A DNA stretch of 64,000 nucleotides, taken from assembly GCA_963921935.1 (NCBI GenBank), contig OY998181.1, positions 115,154,957 through 115,218,956 of the forward strand, written 5' to 3'. Of this stretch, positions 48,162 to 59,184 are shown one piece after another; within the stretch, counting starts at the first letter, position 1, and the number at the start of each line of letters is the position of its first letter. Made by a program: the position numbers and the translations under genes. The DNA comes from Galeruca laticollis. Its lineage: Eukaryota; Arthropoda; Insecta; Coleoptera; Chrysomelidae. The notes beneath the pieces were generated by a model that was not told the DNA's origin, did no database searches, and worked only from the letters and a program-made list of their open reading frames with translations.

Positions 48162-49341
48162 CTTACGAAATATCACACTAGTGTATTTCTTGAATACGGC
48201 TCTGTCTAAGTCATGTGTGAAAGTTAAAATTTTGGCGAATGCGCAGGGATTTCTTCGAACTGTTTACCACTGTTTTGTAACTATTGTTATCTAGACATTT
48301 CCAGTGAGGTACATTGTTTTTGTGACCTGTCTTATCTAGCGAATTCCAGGGCGGCGATTGTTTTTGTGATCCGCAATACTAGAAAGCTCTGGTAAAAAGG
48401 GCACTAATCTATAAAGAATACCGACCAGCGGGAAGGATCAGTTTATTATTTGATCTCCTGCGATAATCACTGAAAAAGTAAACTAAGTAAATAAACAGTA
48501 GTGTACGAGTTTGAGTTAACACTCAAATTCCTACTGTTAATTCTTACAAAAATTATTACTTTGTCTTCACCCTGTACTTTATAATTTTACAAAACCCATT
48601 TCAAACTTTCTTTCATATAAAAAAACAGATAAATATATATCAATTTCTTTGTCCACAAAACTATATGCATCGATTGAGTTTTCAACAGTCATATGACAGT
48701 TTCATTTCCCATTGGTTACATTCTCACATAACTTTCCTTGTTATCACCCACTTTAAACGACATATAAAAATATCCATAACAACACACGTTCAGTTTTTCA
48801 TTCTCATCATATATAAAAAGGTTGTCAGTCGAGTAACAAAAATTCAATTCAATTTCATTCAAAAAATGATAAAAAGTCACATTGTCAAAAAATTAATCAT
48901 AAAGAAGTGAAAACTTTTTAATTACAATGTATCATAAGCATTTGTGATAATCTTAATTGTGGCGCACAATGAAGAAAGTGTAAAGTAATAGAAATATAAA
49001 GAAAAGTGCATATACACATCGATTTTCATTTAACATAACAAACAACTCATACATATGGAAGCAGTTATTATCGTAACATTACGATTGGACCTTCAGAGCT
49101 TATAAACATAAAAGTGAATATGACTTGCCGCATTTTTGCTTTTCCATTAGAAAACAGGAGAACGCAAAACAAGTAGTAAAATGTTTATATAAATTAGTGT
49201 AAGTGAATATACTGTGTTTATAGTTTTAATTAATGAATAGTTCAGTGAACAAATAAATTAAGTGAGTAAACTTACCGTGTGTATGAATTTATTCTACCCG
49301 TTGTAATAAAAAACGTTTAAATAAATAAGAAAAATATTACA
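48162..49341 (+). repeat. 3' LTR, split by a 669-bp insertion
   Basis: Matches the 5' LTR from the TTACGAA start (48164) through GACCAGCGGGAAG to ACAGTAGT at 48502, then resumes at AGTAGTAAAATG (49172) and runs to ATATTACA at 49341. Confidence 0.88.
48503..49171. mobile_element. Unidentified 669-bp insert in the 3' LTR
   Basis: Bounded by AGTAGT on both sides (48497-48502 and 49172-49177), a possible 6-bp target duplication. It is AT-rich. Near its left edge TTTGAGTTAACACTCAAA is a short palindrome. An 81-codon plus frame (48665-48910) shows no domain. No terminal inverted repeat was found, so its class is open. Confidence 0.6.
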
Positions 49342-49345
49342 ATAC

Positions 49346-50217
49346 CATTCTTCCAAGGTAGATGAAGTTCAGTGTATTTGAAATGTTTCTTAATGTTTCG
49401 TACAAACGGTTTTTTCCCCAGTTGATGTTTTGTTAAATATTAAATGATGAAGTTGGAAACTTTTATTGCTAAGGCAACTCTAGATGTCCCTTGCGAAGTA
49501 ATAAAATATATAGTTTATCTTTCAGGAGGGTTTTCATTCTCAGTATTTTCTCGGAATAACTAAGAATAAAAAAATAACGTCCTTAAATTAGTTATTTGAG
49601 AATATCATGTTTTTAGCAACGTGAATGCGTATTATATAATAAAAAGGTGTAACAAACAAAATATATGTTACAATGTTATTTTCTCTTATCACGCATACAA
49701 TTCACATGATCATTCTGTGAATATAAATTATTTTTCCTAATTTAAAAACACGACATACGAATTGTCGCAGATGAGATCCTACCCTCAGGTGTGAGATTGG
49801 GCTACAGTTAAAGTACTTTATTTATCATCACTGAGATGGGATTTGTGCAGCAATTAATATTTAGTTAGTATTATGAAAAAATAAGATGAGTGGAAAGCTG
49901 AGAGCATTTATAATATGTGTGTAAAAAATAAACGTTCAACACTAATGAGAATTAGTACATGAGATGTGAGATAAAAAATAGAAAAGGTTGGAGGACAAAT
50001 ACAAAATAAACATCGCTACCATACGGGAAATAAGTTGAAACGGTTAGTCACGAATAACATGGAGTAACGTTTATGATATTCGAAATCAAAACAAAAAATA
50101 TACTCAGTGACATAGAAACCCGAACACGAAGTAAATATTAAAATATCATTATTTGAAGTTTTGTAAAAATGCGCCATGTAAAATAGCTAGAAAATTAACA
50201 AATTTTATATAAGTTGT
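49346..50217. other. Intergenic, no gene recognised
   Basis: AT-rich; nothing supported. Confidence 0.5.
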
Positions 50218-50427
50218 TTGAGTGAGGACTTTGATAGAGTTATTGCAGTCGAGACTTGGTTGAAGGAGGGAACTCATGATGGAGAGATAGTAAACACTGG
50301 ATATTACAATCTGATAAGAGCTGATAGGAATGTTGAATTTACAGGAAAATCAAAAGACGGGGGAGTTTTTATAGCTGTTAAGAAAACATATAAAATCTTA
50401 GGAGTTTTTAATAATAATAATACCATT
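50218..50427 (+). mobile_element. Jockey-type LINE endonuclease fragment
   Basis: RVIAVETWLKEGTHDGEIVN, GYYNLIRADRN and KSKDGGVFIAVKKTYKI form the ETWL...GY...R-DR...GGV-IAVK block of Jockey/CR1 endonucleases. The fragment is ~70 residues and ends in AATAATAATA next to the integrase relic. It could derive from the same family as the copy at 54.8-57.0 kb, whose preserved part starts further downstream. Confidence 0.7.
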
Positions 50428-50924
50428 ATAAACTTGTAATCGCCATCCCTGTGTGATTGCAACTCTATCAAGTCGACTTGACATCTAGAGTTCAATTCGG
50501 AACTGACCATTGATTTCAGAACAATACCTTTTTAGGCGCACTATGTTTCATTTGACATTGTTTACACAAACTTAAATACAACATTACAACTACAAGTGAT
50601 ATTTTTGTATCTAACTTACAATTCTTTAAGCATTCATGTTCTTCCTCCATGGCCTGTTCTTATGTAAGTTTCAGAAAGTATTGTAAACAACTCATCATTA
50701 GTTACATAATATTTGATATTTGTTTCTCCTGGTTTTAATGGCACAATTAACTTTTCTTCATCACTAACTTTTGAAATTTCGAAACGTTTTAAACGTCTGT
50801 AGTCCAAAGAAACGATTTTATAGTACTTTTCTTGTGAAAAAGAAAAACAATTGTCTTCTCGTTTACTTCCAATTAAGGCATGTAACTTTTCAAAAAACTT
50901 ATCACGATTCATTGTAGTAGCCAT
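50428..50924 (-). pseudogene. KRBA2-like integrase-derived protein, N-terminal part
   Basis: Minus strand: MATTMNRDKFFEKLHALIGS, KREDNCFSFSQEKYYKIVSL, KLIVPLKPGETNIKYYV and ETYIRTGHGGRT. This matches the N-terminal module and start of the H2C2 zinc motif in insect proteins usually named KRAB-A domain-containing protein 2-like, which derive from retroviral-type or Ginger integrases. After a TGA at about 50631 and further stops, VSSELNSRCQVDLIELQSHR and DGDYKFIMV mark the start of the integrase core (first catalytic Asp in QVDLI). The rest is missing, replaced by the Jockey fragment. It is a broken copy. Confidence 0.7.
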
Positions 50925-51294
50925 TGATTACAAATTATAATTTCTAATAAGAAAATTGAATTAGGTTAGGGAGCCATGTCAAACGTTGCGTTAGACTGAC
51001 GAAGACAAAGCTAAATGAAACAAGGGACTGGAACCGTCTAAAAACTTGTCGCGACCTGCAGTGTCCGAGATTCACCGGACCTCATTTGTGTTTGTCGACA
51101 TATACCAGTGAAAGTCCGAATGTATAATAGAACAAGGCATTTGACATTTGTCGACATCCACCAGCGAATGTTGACATTCACTACTTTCGGTGTTTCACGG
51201 TAACATATATATATATATATATACTTGTCCTTGTCTGTCATGCTGGGGTTGTGAGGCGTACCTTACCACGCTGCCTCAATGCGGGTTGGCGGGT
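50925..51294. other. Spacer, no gene
   Basis: Less AT-rich than its surroundings. Holds two TTGTCGACAT motifs followed by ACCAGYGAA (near 51093 and 51149), and a short TA array at about 51206-51230. Confidence 0.45.
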
Positions 51295-51917
51295 TGCCCT
51301 GGAAATAGTAGAGGAATACATATACCTGGGTCAACTAATACACATATCAGGCTCTCTACTTCCAGAAATAAACAGAAGAATCAAATTAGCATGGAGAACA
51401 TTTGGACAGAACTCTATCATCTTCAAGTCTAGAATATCACTCCGATTGAAAAAGAAAGCGTTTGATCAGTGCGTACTACCAGTATTAACATACGGCTGTG
51501 AAACCTGGACCCTGAAAACTGATATCATTAGAAAACTCCAGGTAACGCAGAGGTCTATGGAACGATGCATGCTTGGAATAACAAAGAGAGATAGAAAAAG
51601 GCTTGATTGGATCAGACAAAAGACCCAAGTGATAGATGTCATAAATAGAATCAGATCCCTAAAGTGGCAATGGGCGGGGCATCTCGCTAGAAGGACAGAC
51701 GATAAATGGACCACAAAGATAACGCAATGGTATCCCCGAGGCGTGAAAAGACCAAGAAGACGCCCCAACTTAAGATGGGACTACGACATAAAGAAACTCG
51801 CAGGATCAACTTGGGGCCGCATAGCTAGCAATAGACAACAATGGGCCCACATGGAAGTGGAATATATAAATATGTAAAGGGAGGCTACACCATAACAAAA
51901 TGGTTGAATAAGCTGCA
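51295..51917 (+). mobile_element. RTE-type LINE 3' end (RT C-terminal domain)
   Basis: Open from EIVEEYIYLGQLIHISG through NRRIKLAWRTFG, VLPVLTYGCETWTLKTDIIR, VTQRSMERCMLGITKRDRKR, RSLKWQWAGHLARRTDDKW, WYPRGVKRPRRRPNLRW and ASNRQQWAHME. That is the C-terminal region of insect 'endonuclease-reverse transcriptase' LINEs, with the usual GCETW, WAGH and DR-W marks. It stops at 51875 and has a GAT-repeat tail. The copy is 5'-truncated: RT catalytic motifs are absent. It belongs to a different family from the 35.6-39.3 kb LINE, which shares only the domain plan. Confidence 0.85.
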
Positions 51918-52060
<143 letters not shown>

Positions 52061-54491
52061 CAGGGTGTCCCGGGACTAATGGGAAAAAGTCAGGAGCGTA
52101 TAATCTGAGCCAAAATAATGTTAGTACTTCATATAAACTTTTTCTATGGAGGCCCTCGTTTTCGAGTTATAGGCCTCCAAAGTATCAATTTTGAATTTGG
52201 TTTTTAGTTTTATTTTTTGTACTAGTTATTTGATCTTTATCAAATTCACGGCAAAGCTATAATGTACGTGTATGTTTATTTTGGAAAGGTAAACAGATTT
52301 ACAGTACTGCCTTGAAGCCAGGGACGGACTACTCGCAATGGTTAGTGATCCAAAAAATTTGCAGGGATGGCACACCCTGTATGAAATCATCGAAATTGAC
52401 TTCCACACACATTAAGCTAACGAAAAGGTACTCTTGGTAGAATTCGATAAAATAAGCCGTTTGGATAATATTTACAGTTTTATTAATGCACTACGTACAA
52501 ATCTACCTGACTAACTTATTAATACGATGTCCAGGATTTACTTCCTTTTAATCAAAATTACGAACATAACATTATTAAACCATTAAGAAACCCTCAAAAA
52601 ACACAAGTTATAAAACATTAGACTAATACTAATTCCTAAACAACAACAAAAACTAACGTTATTCTAATAAATGTTCAATATAAGCTCCTCCCACTTCCAC
52701 GCACATTCTAAGTCTACGAAGGTTGTTTCTTCGCACTTGAATGAGCAATCCCACATTATTTCTAATAACATTGCAGTGTAACACAATTCTGTCTATTAAA
52801 TCTTGTCTGGTTTGCACAGGTGTTGCGTATACCTTACTTTTGAGATAACCCTAGAGAAAGAAATCCATAGTATTAACGTCTTCTGATCGCGGTGGCCATT
52901 GAAAAGGGCCTCCACGACCAATCCATCTATTAGGAAACCTTGTGTGTAAATGCTGTCGTACATCTAAACTGAAATGAGGAGGGGCCCCATCATGCATGAA
53001 CCATAAATTCCTACGAGTTTGTAGTAGCACATCATCAAACAGGTTCCATAACTAATTTTGCAAAAACTCCAAATATCTCTGACCAGTCAAAGTACCGTCA
53101 ATAAAGTATATGGCTCTATCAAATGATTGCCAACTATTCCTGCCCAAATATTAACCATGAATCGATGCTGGCTCCTAGTTTGGATAATGCCATGTGGATT
53201 CACATCATCCCATAAATGCATATTATGAGAATTTATGATTCCATCTCTGGTGAAACCGGATTAGTTCGTAAAGAGAACGTTACTAATAAATGTATTGTCT
53301 GCTTGTTGTTGTCGCAGAAACCACTGGCTATACTCAAGTCGTGTAGGATAATCAGCCACTGTCATACTGTGTACTTTTTTCATGTGAAAGGGATATAACA
53401 GCTGTTCTTTTAGGACGCGATGAACAACTAATTTCGAGACGTTATGTTCTCCTGATACTTTTAGAAAACTCGTTGATGGTTCATTATCAACTGCATTTAA
53501 CAAGTCTTGTTCAACTGCCACAGTACGTATGCTTCGTACTGGACCTTCTCCACCTTTTTTTGGCAAAAATCTTCCAAAAATTAAAAATTTTGTTTTGTAT
53601 ACATGGAAAATCACATTTATTTATACCTGTTTCTCGAAACCTGAGATCAATACACTCAAACATTTGTCTGTCTGGCAATGCTCTGTTTGCAAAATGTTCT
53701 TCATAAAGCCTTCTGGCCTCTAAACAGTTTCGAGAAGCCAGTCCATACATTAGATGCATATCTGCGTACTCAATAAAAGCGAATTTTTCCATTGTAACTG
53801 TTGAATTAAGGACTTATGAATTATTGACAGTACTGACTACGAACTATTCTACACAACGTTTGACAACTAATCCTATGGTAACTTGATAAACGGTAAAAAG
53901 TTTTTACCAACTTTCGAATTAATAAGTCGTTAATGTTCTTCATCTTCTGCTATCGTTAAATTATTTTTTTGTAGTATTGTAGGTAAATCTTGGACATCTA
54001 TTATAGGTTAGTTTTACCTCGTTGTGTACTTATAAAAATGGTGAATGCGTAAATTGGTATGTAGTGCATGAATAAAACTGTAAATATTAGCCAAACGGCT
54101 TATTTTATCGAATTCCAACAGGAGTACCTTTTCGTTAGCTTAATGTGTGGGGAAGTGAATTTCGATAATTTCATACAGGGTGTGCCATCCCTGCAAATTT
54201 TTTGGATCACTAACCATTGCGAGTAGTTCGTCCCTGGCTTCAATGCACTACTGTAAATCTGTTTACCTTACCAAAATAAACATACACATACATTATAGCT
54301 TTGCCGTAAATTTTATAAAGATCAAATAACTAGTACAAAAATTGAAAATAAAAACCGAATTCAAAATTAAAACTTTGGAGGCCTATAACTCGAAAACGAG
54401 GGCCTGCATAGAAAAAGTTTATATGAAGTACTAACATTATTTTAGCTCATATTATACGCTCCCGACTTTTTCCCATTAGTCCCGGGACACC

Positions 54492-54494
<3 letters not shown>
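52061..54494 (-). mobile_element. Mariner/IS630-type transposon with ~435-bp TIRs (family C)
   Basis: Ends CAGGGTGTCCCGGGACTAAT at 52061 and its complement ending 54494, both set in TA arrays. The arms extend to about 52496 and from about 54060. Each arm contains a second terminus-like ACAGGGTGTGCCATCC (near 54174) or its complement (near 52362), so this TIR too is composite. Confidence 0.92.
52659..53792 (-). pseudogene. Mariner-type transposase, inactivated (family C)
   Basis: Minus: MEKFAFIEYADMHLMYGLAS, RRLYEEHFANRALPDRQMFE and RFRETG, then after a frame change VRSIRTVAVEQDLLNAVDNE, VVHRVLKEQLLYPFHMKKV and RLEYSQWFLRQQQADNTFIS, ending NVLFTN with a stop where FTDE is expected. This mutates the first catalytic Asp to Asn and terminates the frame. 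MHDGAPPHF (second Asp) and RSEDVNTMDFFL (third Asp region) remain further on, and the end reads EVGGAYIEHLLE. Same superfamily as families A and B but clearly distinct in sequence. Confidence 0.87.

Positions 54495-54564
<70 letters not shown>
54495..54564. repeat. (TA)n microsatellite
   Basis: About 70 bases of TA directly after the mariner end. Confidence 0.95.
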
Positions 54565-54569
<5 letters not shown>

Positions 54570-54589
54570 CCAATGAAAAGATGAAAGAA

Positions 54590-54708
54590 TAACGCGTGGA
54601 ATGTAAAACAAAAACAGAATTAGCGGGCATATCACGCAAAAGAGGTTACAGAGAATGAGTGGTAACCGTAGACATGCATGTTTTTGTTACAGAGAATGAG
54701 TGGTAACC

Positions 54709-54711
<3 letters not shown>
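54590..54711 (-). repeat. Decayed remnant of the hammerhead satellite
   Basis: CACGCAAAAGAGGTTACAGA, GAATGAGTGGTAACCGTAGA and CATGCATGTTTTTG align with the satellite segment around 5595-5650. Read on minus it keeps the stem III palindrome and the 3' arm TACGG with triplet GTC, but the CTGATGA half is missing. GTTACAGAGAATGAGTGG occurs twice (54643 and 54688). TA arrays follow directly and also lie ~30 bases upstream. Confidence 0.75.

Positions 54712-54762
<51 letters not shown>
54712..54762. repeat. (TA)n microsatellite
   Basis: About 51 bases of TA, abutting the satellite remnant on one side and the Jockey relic on the other. Confidence 0.95.
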
Positions 54763-54764
<2 letters not shown>

Positions 54765-55317
54765 CTTCGGGGAGTCACACTAAAGTATTAGAATTTGAAC
54801 TTCTGCAAAGGCATATAGTGAATAATGACAAAACATTCATTTTTGGAGATTTCAATATACCAAGTATAACCGGTATTAATTATTAAAGCAATATTTATAA
54901 TGGCATAGTAGAAACATTTCAAGACTTCATGGATTTTAATGGACTTAGTTTGTATAATGATATTAAAAATTTTCAAGGTAGAATACTGGACCAAGTTATT
55001 GGTTCAGAAAGTAATATTAACAATTGTACAGTAGTTCGGGACGGTCTACCGTTTGTTAAGGAAGATCTATATAATCCTGCATTGGAAATTATGATTACAG
55101 TTAGAACCGATACAAAAATAAATATACTCAATATAAAAGAGTCTAGATATGATTTTAAAAAAGCAGATTTTATTAGGTTGAGCGAAAGTATTAGGGATGC
55201 AGATTGGAAGAAAGTTTTGGATGAAAAAATTAATGTGAATGTAGCATTACATGAATTCTACAATATATGGAATAAAATAATTGATAATTGTGTACCTAAA
55301 TTTGTTTTTTGTGAAAT

Positions 55318-55515
55318 ATCAAGAAAAAGACAAAGAAGAAGACCCGGGAGGAAATGGATAGATCAGATTGAAGAAATTGGAAAAAGCAAGGGAAACACAT
55401 TAGGAGAGATGAAGGCATTGGCCAGGGACAGAAAAAAGTGGAAAAAATCGGTACATGAAGAACTCCAATCCGACTCCTGAGAAGGCATAAGGATAAGAGA
55501 AAGAAAGAAAGAAAG
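55318..55515 (+). mobile_element. Nested 5'-truncated RTE-type LINE 3' end
   Basis: RKRQRRRPGRKWIDQIEEIG, TLGEMKALARDRKKWKKSVH and a stop, then a GAAA-repeat tail. It has the RGRP-W...A-DR-W-VH ending of the insect RTE-like family and interrupts the Jockey reading between NCVPKFVF and SKTFPVWF. Confidence 0.8.
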
Positions 55516-56005
55516 TAAAAAGTCCAAAACTTTTCCAGTTTGGTTTACAGCAGAAATTAGGGATCTATTAAAAGAAAAAGAAAGACTTAGAAAACTAAGG
55601 GTAGTGTCTAATGTATTCGATGTAAAATTCAAGGTTCTGAGGAAAAAAGTTAAATCCTTAAGTTGGAAAAATATAAATATATTAAAAATATAGAACAAAA
55701 TTTAACTATAGAGGTTAATCATTTCTATAATTATGTTAACAATAGAAGAAGTAGCAGATCAAACCTTGGTAATTATTATTACAATGAAAGAGAAGTGGAT
55801 AAAAATGAAACCGCAAACGCTTTTGCGGATGTCTTTTCATCTGTCTATTCGTCAGTTAAAGCCTCATATGATTGAAATTTCCATGTGAAAGCATGGTAAG
55901 TAATGACACTTTTGTATTTGATATTGTTACGGAATTGGATTTTCATAATGCGATAAAAACACTAAAATCTAAAAAAAAATCCCAATGGCACAGGACTAAT
56001 TGGAC

Positions 56006-56407
56006 AGGCTTATTTCAGTAACATTTTTGGATAAAACCCAAAATAAAAAATTAGATATAGAAGCAATAGAATGTTCTGAGATGTACAAAAAACCAAATGT
56101 AACATTTTGGCATCAAATCAAAAACAAAAAAATAAAAAAAATTGTGAATTTTCAAAATAAATGTTGTAATGTACGATTTAGAGAAAAATGTTGAATACAA
56201 AAGTTGTAGAACGTGTTCAGGTCGATGAAGAAGCTCAGTAAATTTTTGCGTCAAATGCAAAACAAAGGAAATTCGATTTTTTTTCAACTTTGACACGCTG
56301 CCATTTTGTTTTTACTGGGAACAACAAAACGAGAAACTACATTGAAATTTTTCCGAAGTCGCGTCATGCTACTCTCTACAATACCTATTTCATTCTGAAA
56401 TAAGCCT
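56006..56407. mobile_element. 402-bp MITE inside the Jockey relic
   Basis: The termini AGGCTTATTTCAG and CTGAAATAAGCCT are inverted. The interior is AT-rich without coding. It separates KSKKNPNGTGLI from AAGADGIPPYIL in the LINE. Confidence 0.75.
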
Positions 56408-57018
56408 AAAATGCAGCTGGGGCAGATGGAATCCCGCCCTATATCCTTAAGGCTTGTAGTGATTGGCTATCTATTTAAAAAAAAAATCCAAAATAGATTT
56501 TTGATATATTTATCTAAAAAAATATCATGTACGACCAGATTATAACATTGTTATTAGAACTATCCAACTTAGAAACGAATTCAAGATCTTGTCGCTAGAA
56601 GACAGGCGAAAATTAACTGCTTTGATTATTTGTTAAAAATAGTAAATAAGAAAGTTAACTCTGCGGAAATTTTGTCATTACTAAGATTTAATGTTCCATC
56701 CAGAAGAACCCGTACTAAGTCATTATTTAATATTCCGCTTTTACATACAATCACTCGCTTCCCGCTTGTAACCATGTGTCGTCTAGCAAATGAATTTAAT
56801 GAATTCATCGATTTAGACTGGACAATGTCAGTAGACGTTTATCGAAAAACATTATTAAGGCAATTCATCACTCTATCAATTTAAAAGTAAATACATCTCG
56901 TACAAATTTTATCAATTTAATACTCGTACAATGTACCTAGGTGTAGTTAAGTTTATATTATAAGTGGAATATATAATATATATTATAGTATCAATGTAAT
57001 TAGGCCGTAAGGTCTGTT

Positions 57019-57460
<442 letters not shown>

Positions 57461-57559
57461 AATATCTTTAAGTAGATAATTATATTTATTTAGTGTAACC
57501 TGTGAATAGGTCTTTTTCAACCCATCTGTATATTCTTCAGGTGAACCTGCGATCATATC
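57461..57559. other. Short spacer
   Basis: Nothing recognised. Confidence 0.4.
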
Positions 57560-58317
57560 GAAGAGATATTATCCAGTAATATTAGTTTGTTACAGTTGGA
57601 CCCTTTTATTAAGAGCCAATTCTTATCCATAGTCGTTCGAGCCGAATATGATACACAAGGATTTATAGATCCAGTCATTGTAGTGGCAAAAATCATTATG
57701 CAGAAGCTTTAGACGAACAAGCTACATTGGACCGATGAAATCTCGCCAGAACTCCTCCACAAATGGAAAAACTATTATGTATGTATTGAAATTCACGGGC
57801 TTTGTGATAGTAGTATAAGTGCGTGTGGTGCTTGTATATATTTTCGAGTCATTCACTCAGATAACACAGTAAGTTGCAGTTAAGTAGCTTCTAAAAGCCT
57901 ATAAAAAATACCACTTTACCCGGACTAGAACTTTGTAGCTGTTTACTTCTTTCCCTATTATTTAAAAAATTATCGTAATTCAAAATAAGTTCTACTCTTC
58001 CAATCTCAACATGCTTAGTTACACTATCTTAGTTATGTTCTAGTACCCCTTCACGATGGTCTATTTTTGTTGCTAATAGAGTTTCTGAAATACAACCAGT
58101 TACTGAAAATGCAAATTGTAGACACATACCCTCAAAAGATAACCCAGCCGAATGTTTATCTCGCTATGTTGCCAACTGACTTCTCAACAGTTAATTTGGA
58201 ATCGGTATTTCAGTGAGTTAGCATCGATAAGCTTACGACGAAAAATAACCGGTGTACTTATAAATTTAAAAACTTTTTAAAGGTAATTAGTGAACTGATA
58301 AGACAATAATAAATTTA
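57560..58317 (+). mobile_element. BEL/Pao pol fragment joined to a LINE-like leader
   Basis: DTQGFIDPVIVVAKIIMQK, LHWTDEISPELLHKWKNYY, EIHGLCDSSISACGACIYF and ITQPNVYLAMLPTD (in place of DNPAD-LSR) follow the BEL/Pao order after RT. All are in broken frames. The last ~395 bases (from CCCGGACTAGAACTTTGTAG to GATAAGACAATAATAAA) recur at 58769-59165, where they lead directly into the ORF1 of an I-like LINE. Confidence 0.8.
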
Positions 58318-58768
58318 ATGATAGAAGTAAACAACAGCCTCAATTACCACTGCGAAAACTCTTATCGACCCAAAACAAAATGGAACTTGCACAAAGCCAA
58401 TTGGGAACAGTACCACCACACTGCAGACACATTCTTTGACCATAATATCACAATAAAGCAAGATATAGATGCGAAATACAAATTTTTTGTGGATAAAATT
58501 AACGCAGCAGCAACCTTAGCTATTTCTGTAAATGAACCATGTAAAATGATCAAAAAAATTTACCAATCTGGTGGGACAACGAGTGTAAAGAAGCTGTAAA
58601 CCAACGGAAAAATGTTACAAAATTATAAAAATCTTAGTAACTTAGAAAATTATTCATTATGCAAGTCAGAAACTGCCAGAACAAAAAAAATTCTAAAAGA
58701 AAAAGCAAGACAAAACTGGCGATACTGGTGTTCAAAACTTAACAACAATACTCCTGCAACAGAACTCT
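58318..58768 (+). mobile_element. I-like LINE ORF2 fragment (linker after endonuclease)
   Basis: MIEVNNSLNYHCENSYRPK, WNLHKANWEQYHHTADTFFD, FVDKINAAATLAISVNEP and KARQNWRYWCSKLNNNTPAT match the second copy at 61156-62220 closely. It is joined at its start to the leader and cut at ATEL by the next leader copy, so it is a deletion product between tandem elements. Confidence 0.85.
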
Positions 58769-59165
58769 ACCCGGACTAGAACTTTGTAGCTGTTTACTTT
58801 TTTCCCTATTATTTACAAAATTATCGTAATTCAAAATAAGTTCTACTCTTCCAATCTCAACTTGCTCAGTTACACTATCTTAGTTATGTTCTAGTACCCC
58901 TTCACGATGGTCTATTTTTGTTGCTAATAGAGTTTCTGAAATCCAACCACTTACAGAAAATGCAAATTGTAGACACATACCCTTAAAAGATAACCCAGCC
59001 GAATGTTTATCTCGCTATGTTGCCAACTGACTTCTTAACAGTTAATTTGGAATCGGTATTTCAGTGAGTTCGCATCGATAAGCTTACGACGAAAAATAAC
59101 CGGTGTACTTATAAATTTAAAAACTTTTTAAAGGTAATTAGTGAACTGATAAGACAATAATAAAT
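58769..59165 (+). repeat. Second copy of the BEL-derived leader
   Basis: Near-identical duplicate of 57921-58317, from CCCGGACTAG to AGACAATAATAAA, with a few substitutions. Confidence 0.93.
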
Positions 59166-59184
59166 AAACTTCATCGTGTAAATA

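Larger units (their letters stand above)
42333..49341 (+). mobile_element. Gypsy-type LTR retrotransposon, complete but mutated
   Basis: 5' LTR 42333-42831, 3' LTR about 48162-49341 (interrupted), and a 4-bp ATAC target duplication at 42329-42332 and 49342-49345. The primer-binding region TTGGTGTCAAAAGTGGGAT follows the 5' LTR and a purine run (AAGGAGG) precedes the 3' LTR. Gene order is gag, protease, RT, RNase H, integrase, then an extra CCCH ORF. No env-like ORF is seen. LTR divergence and many stops show an old insertion. Confidence 0.93.
54765..57018 (+). mobile_element. Jockey-type LINE, internally deleted, with nested insertions
   Basis: IPSGSHTKVLEFELLQRHI and FIFGDFNIPSI (endonuclease), FQDFMDFNGLSLYNDI, NFQGRILDQVIG, VNVALHEFYNIWNKIIDNCV, then after an insert SKTFPVWFTAEIRDLLKEKE, ETANAFADVFSSVYSSV and FHNAIKTLKSKKNP. 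After a second insert: AAGADGIPPYILKACSDWL (first RT block). The rest of RT, including the catalytic ADD, is missing. The C-terminus reads LSLLRFNVPSRRTRTKSLFN. The 3' end is GGCCGTAAGGTCTGTTTTGA followed by an AAAT array. It is dead. Confidence 0.87.

Noticed and set aside
42333..49341. Endogenous retrovirus with envelope gene
   Set aside because: The extra 3' ORF has a CCCH finger and no signal peptide, membrane anchor or furin-like site, so an envelope is not supported.
57560..59165. Two independent BEL insertions
   Set aside because: The two copies share the same junctions and are near-identical over ~395 bp, so duplication is simpler than two insertions.
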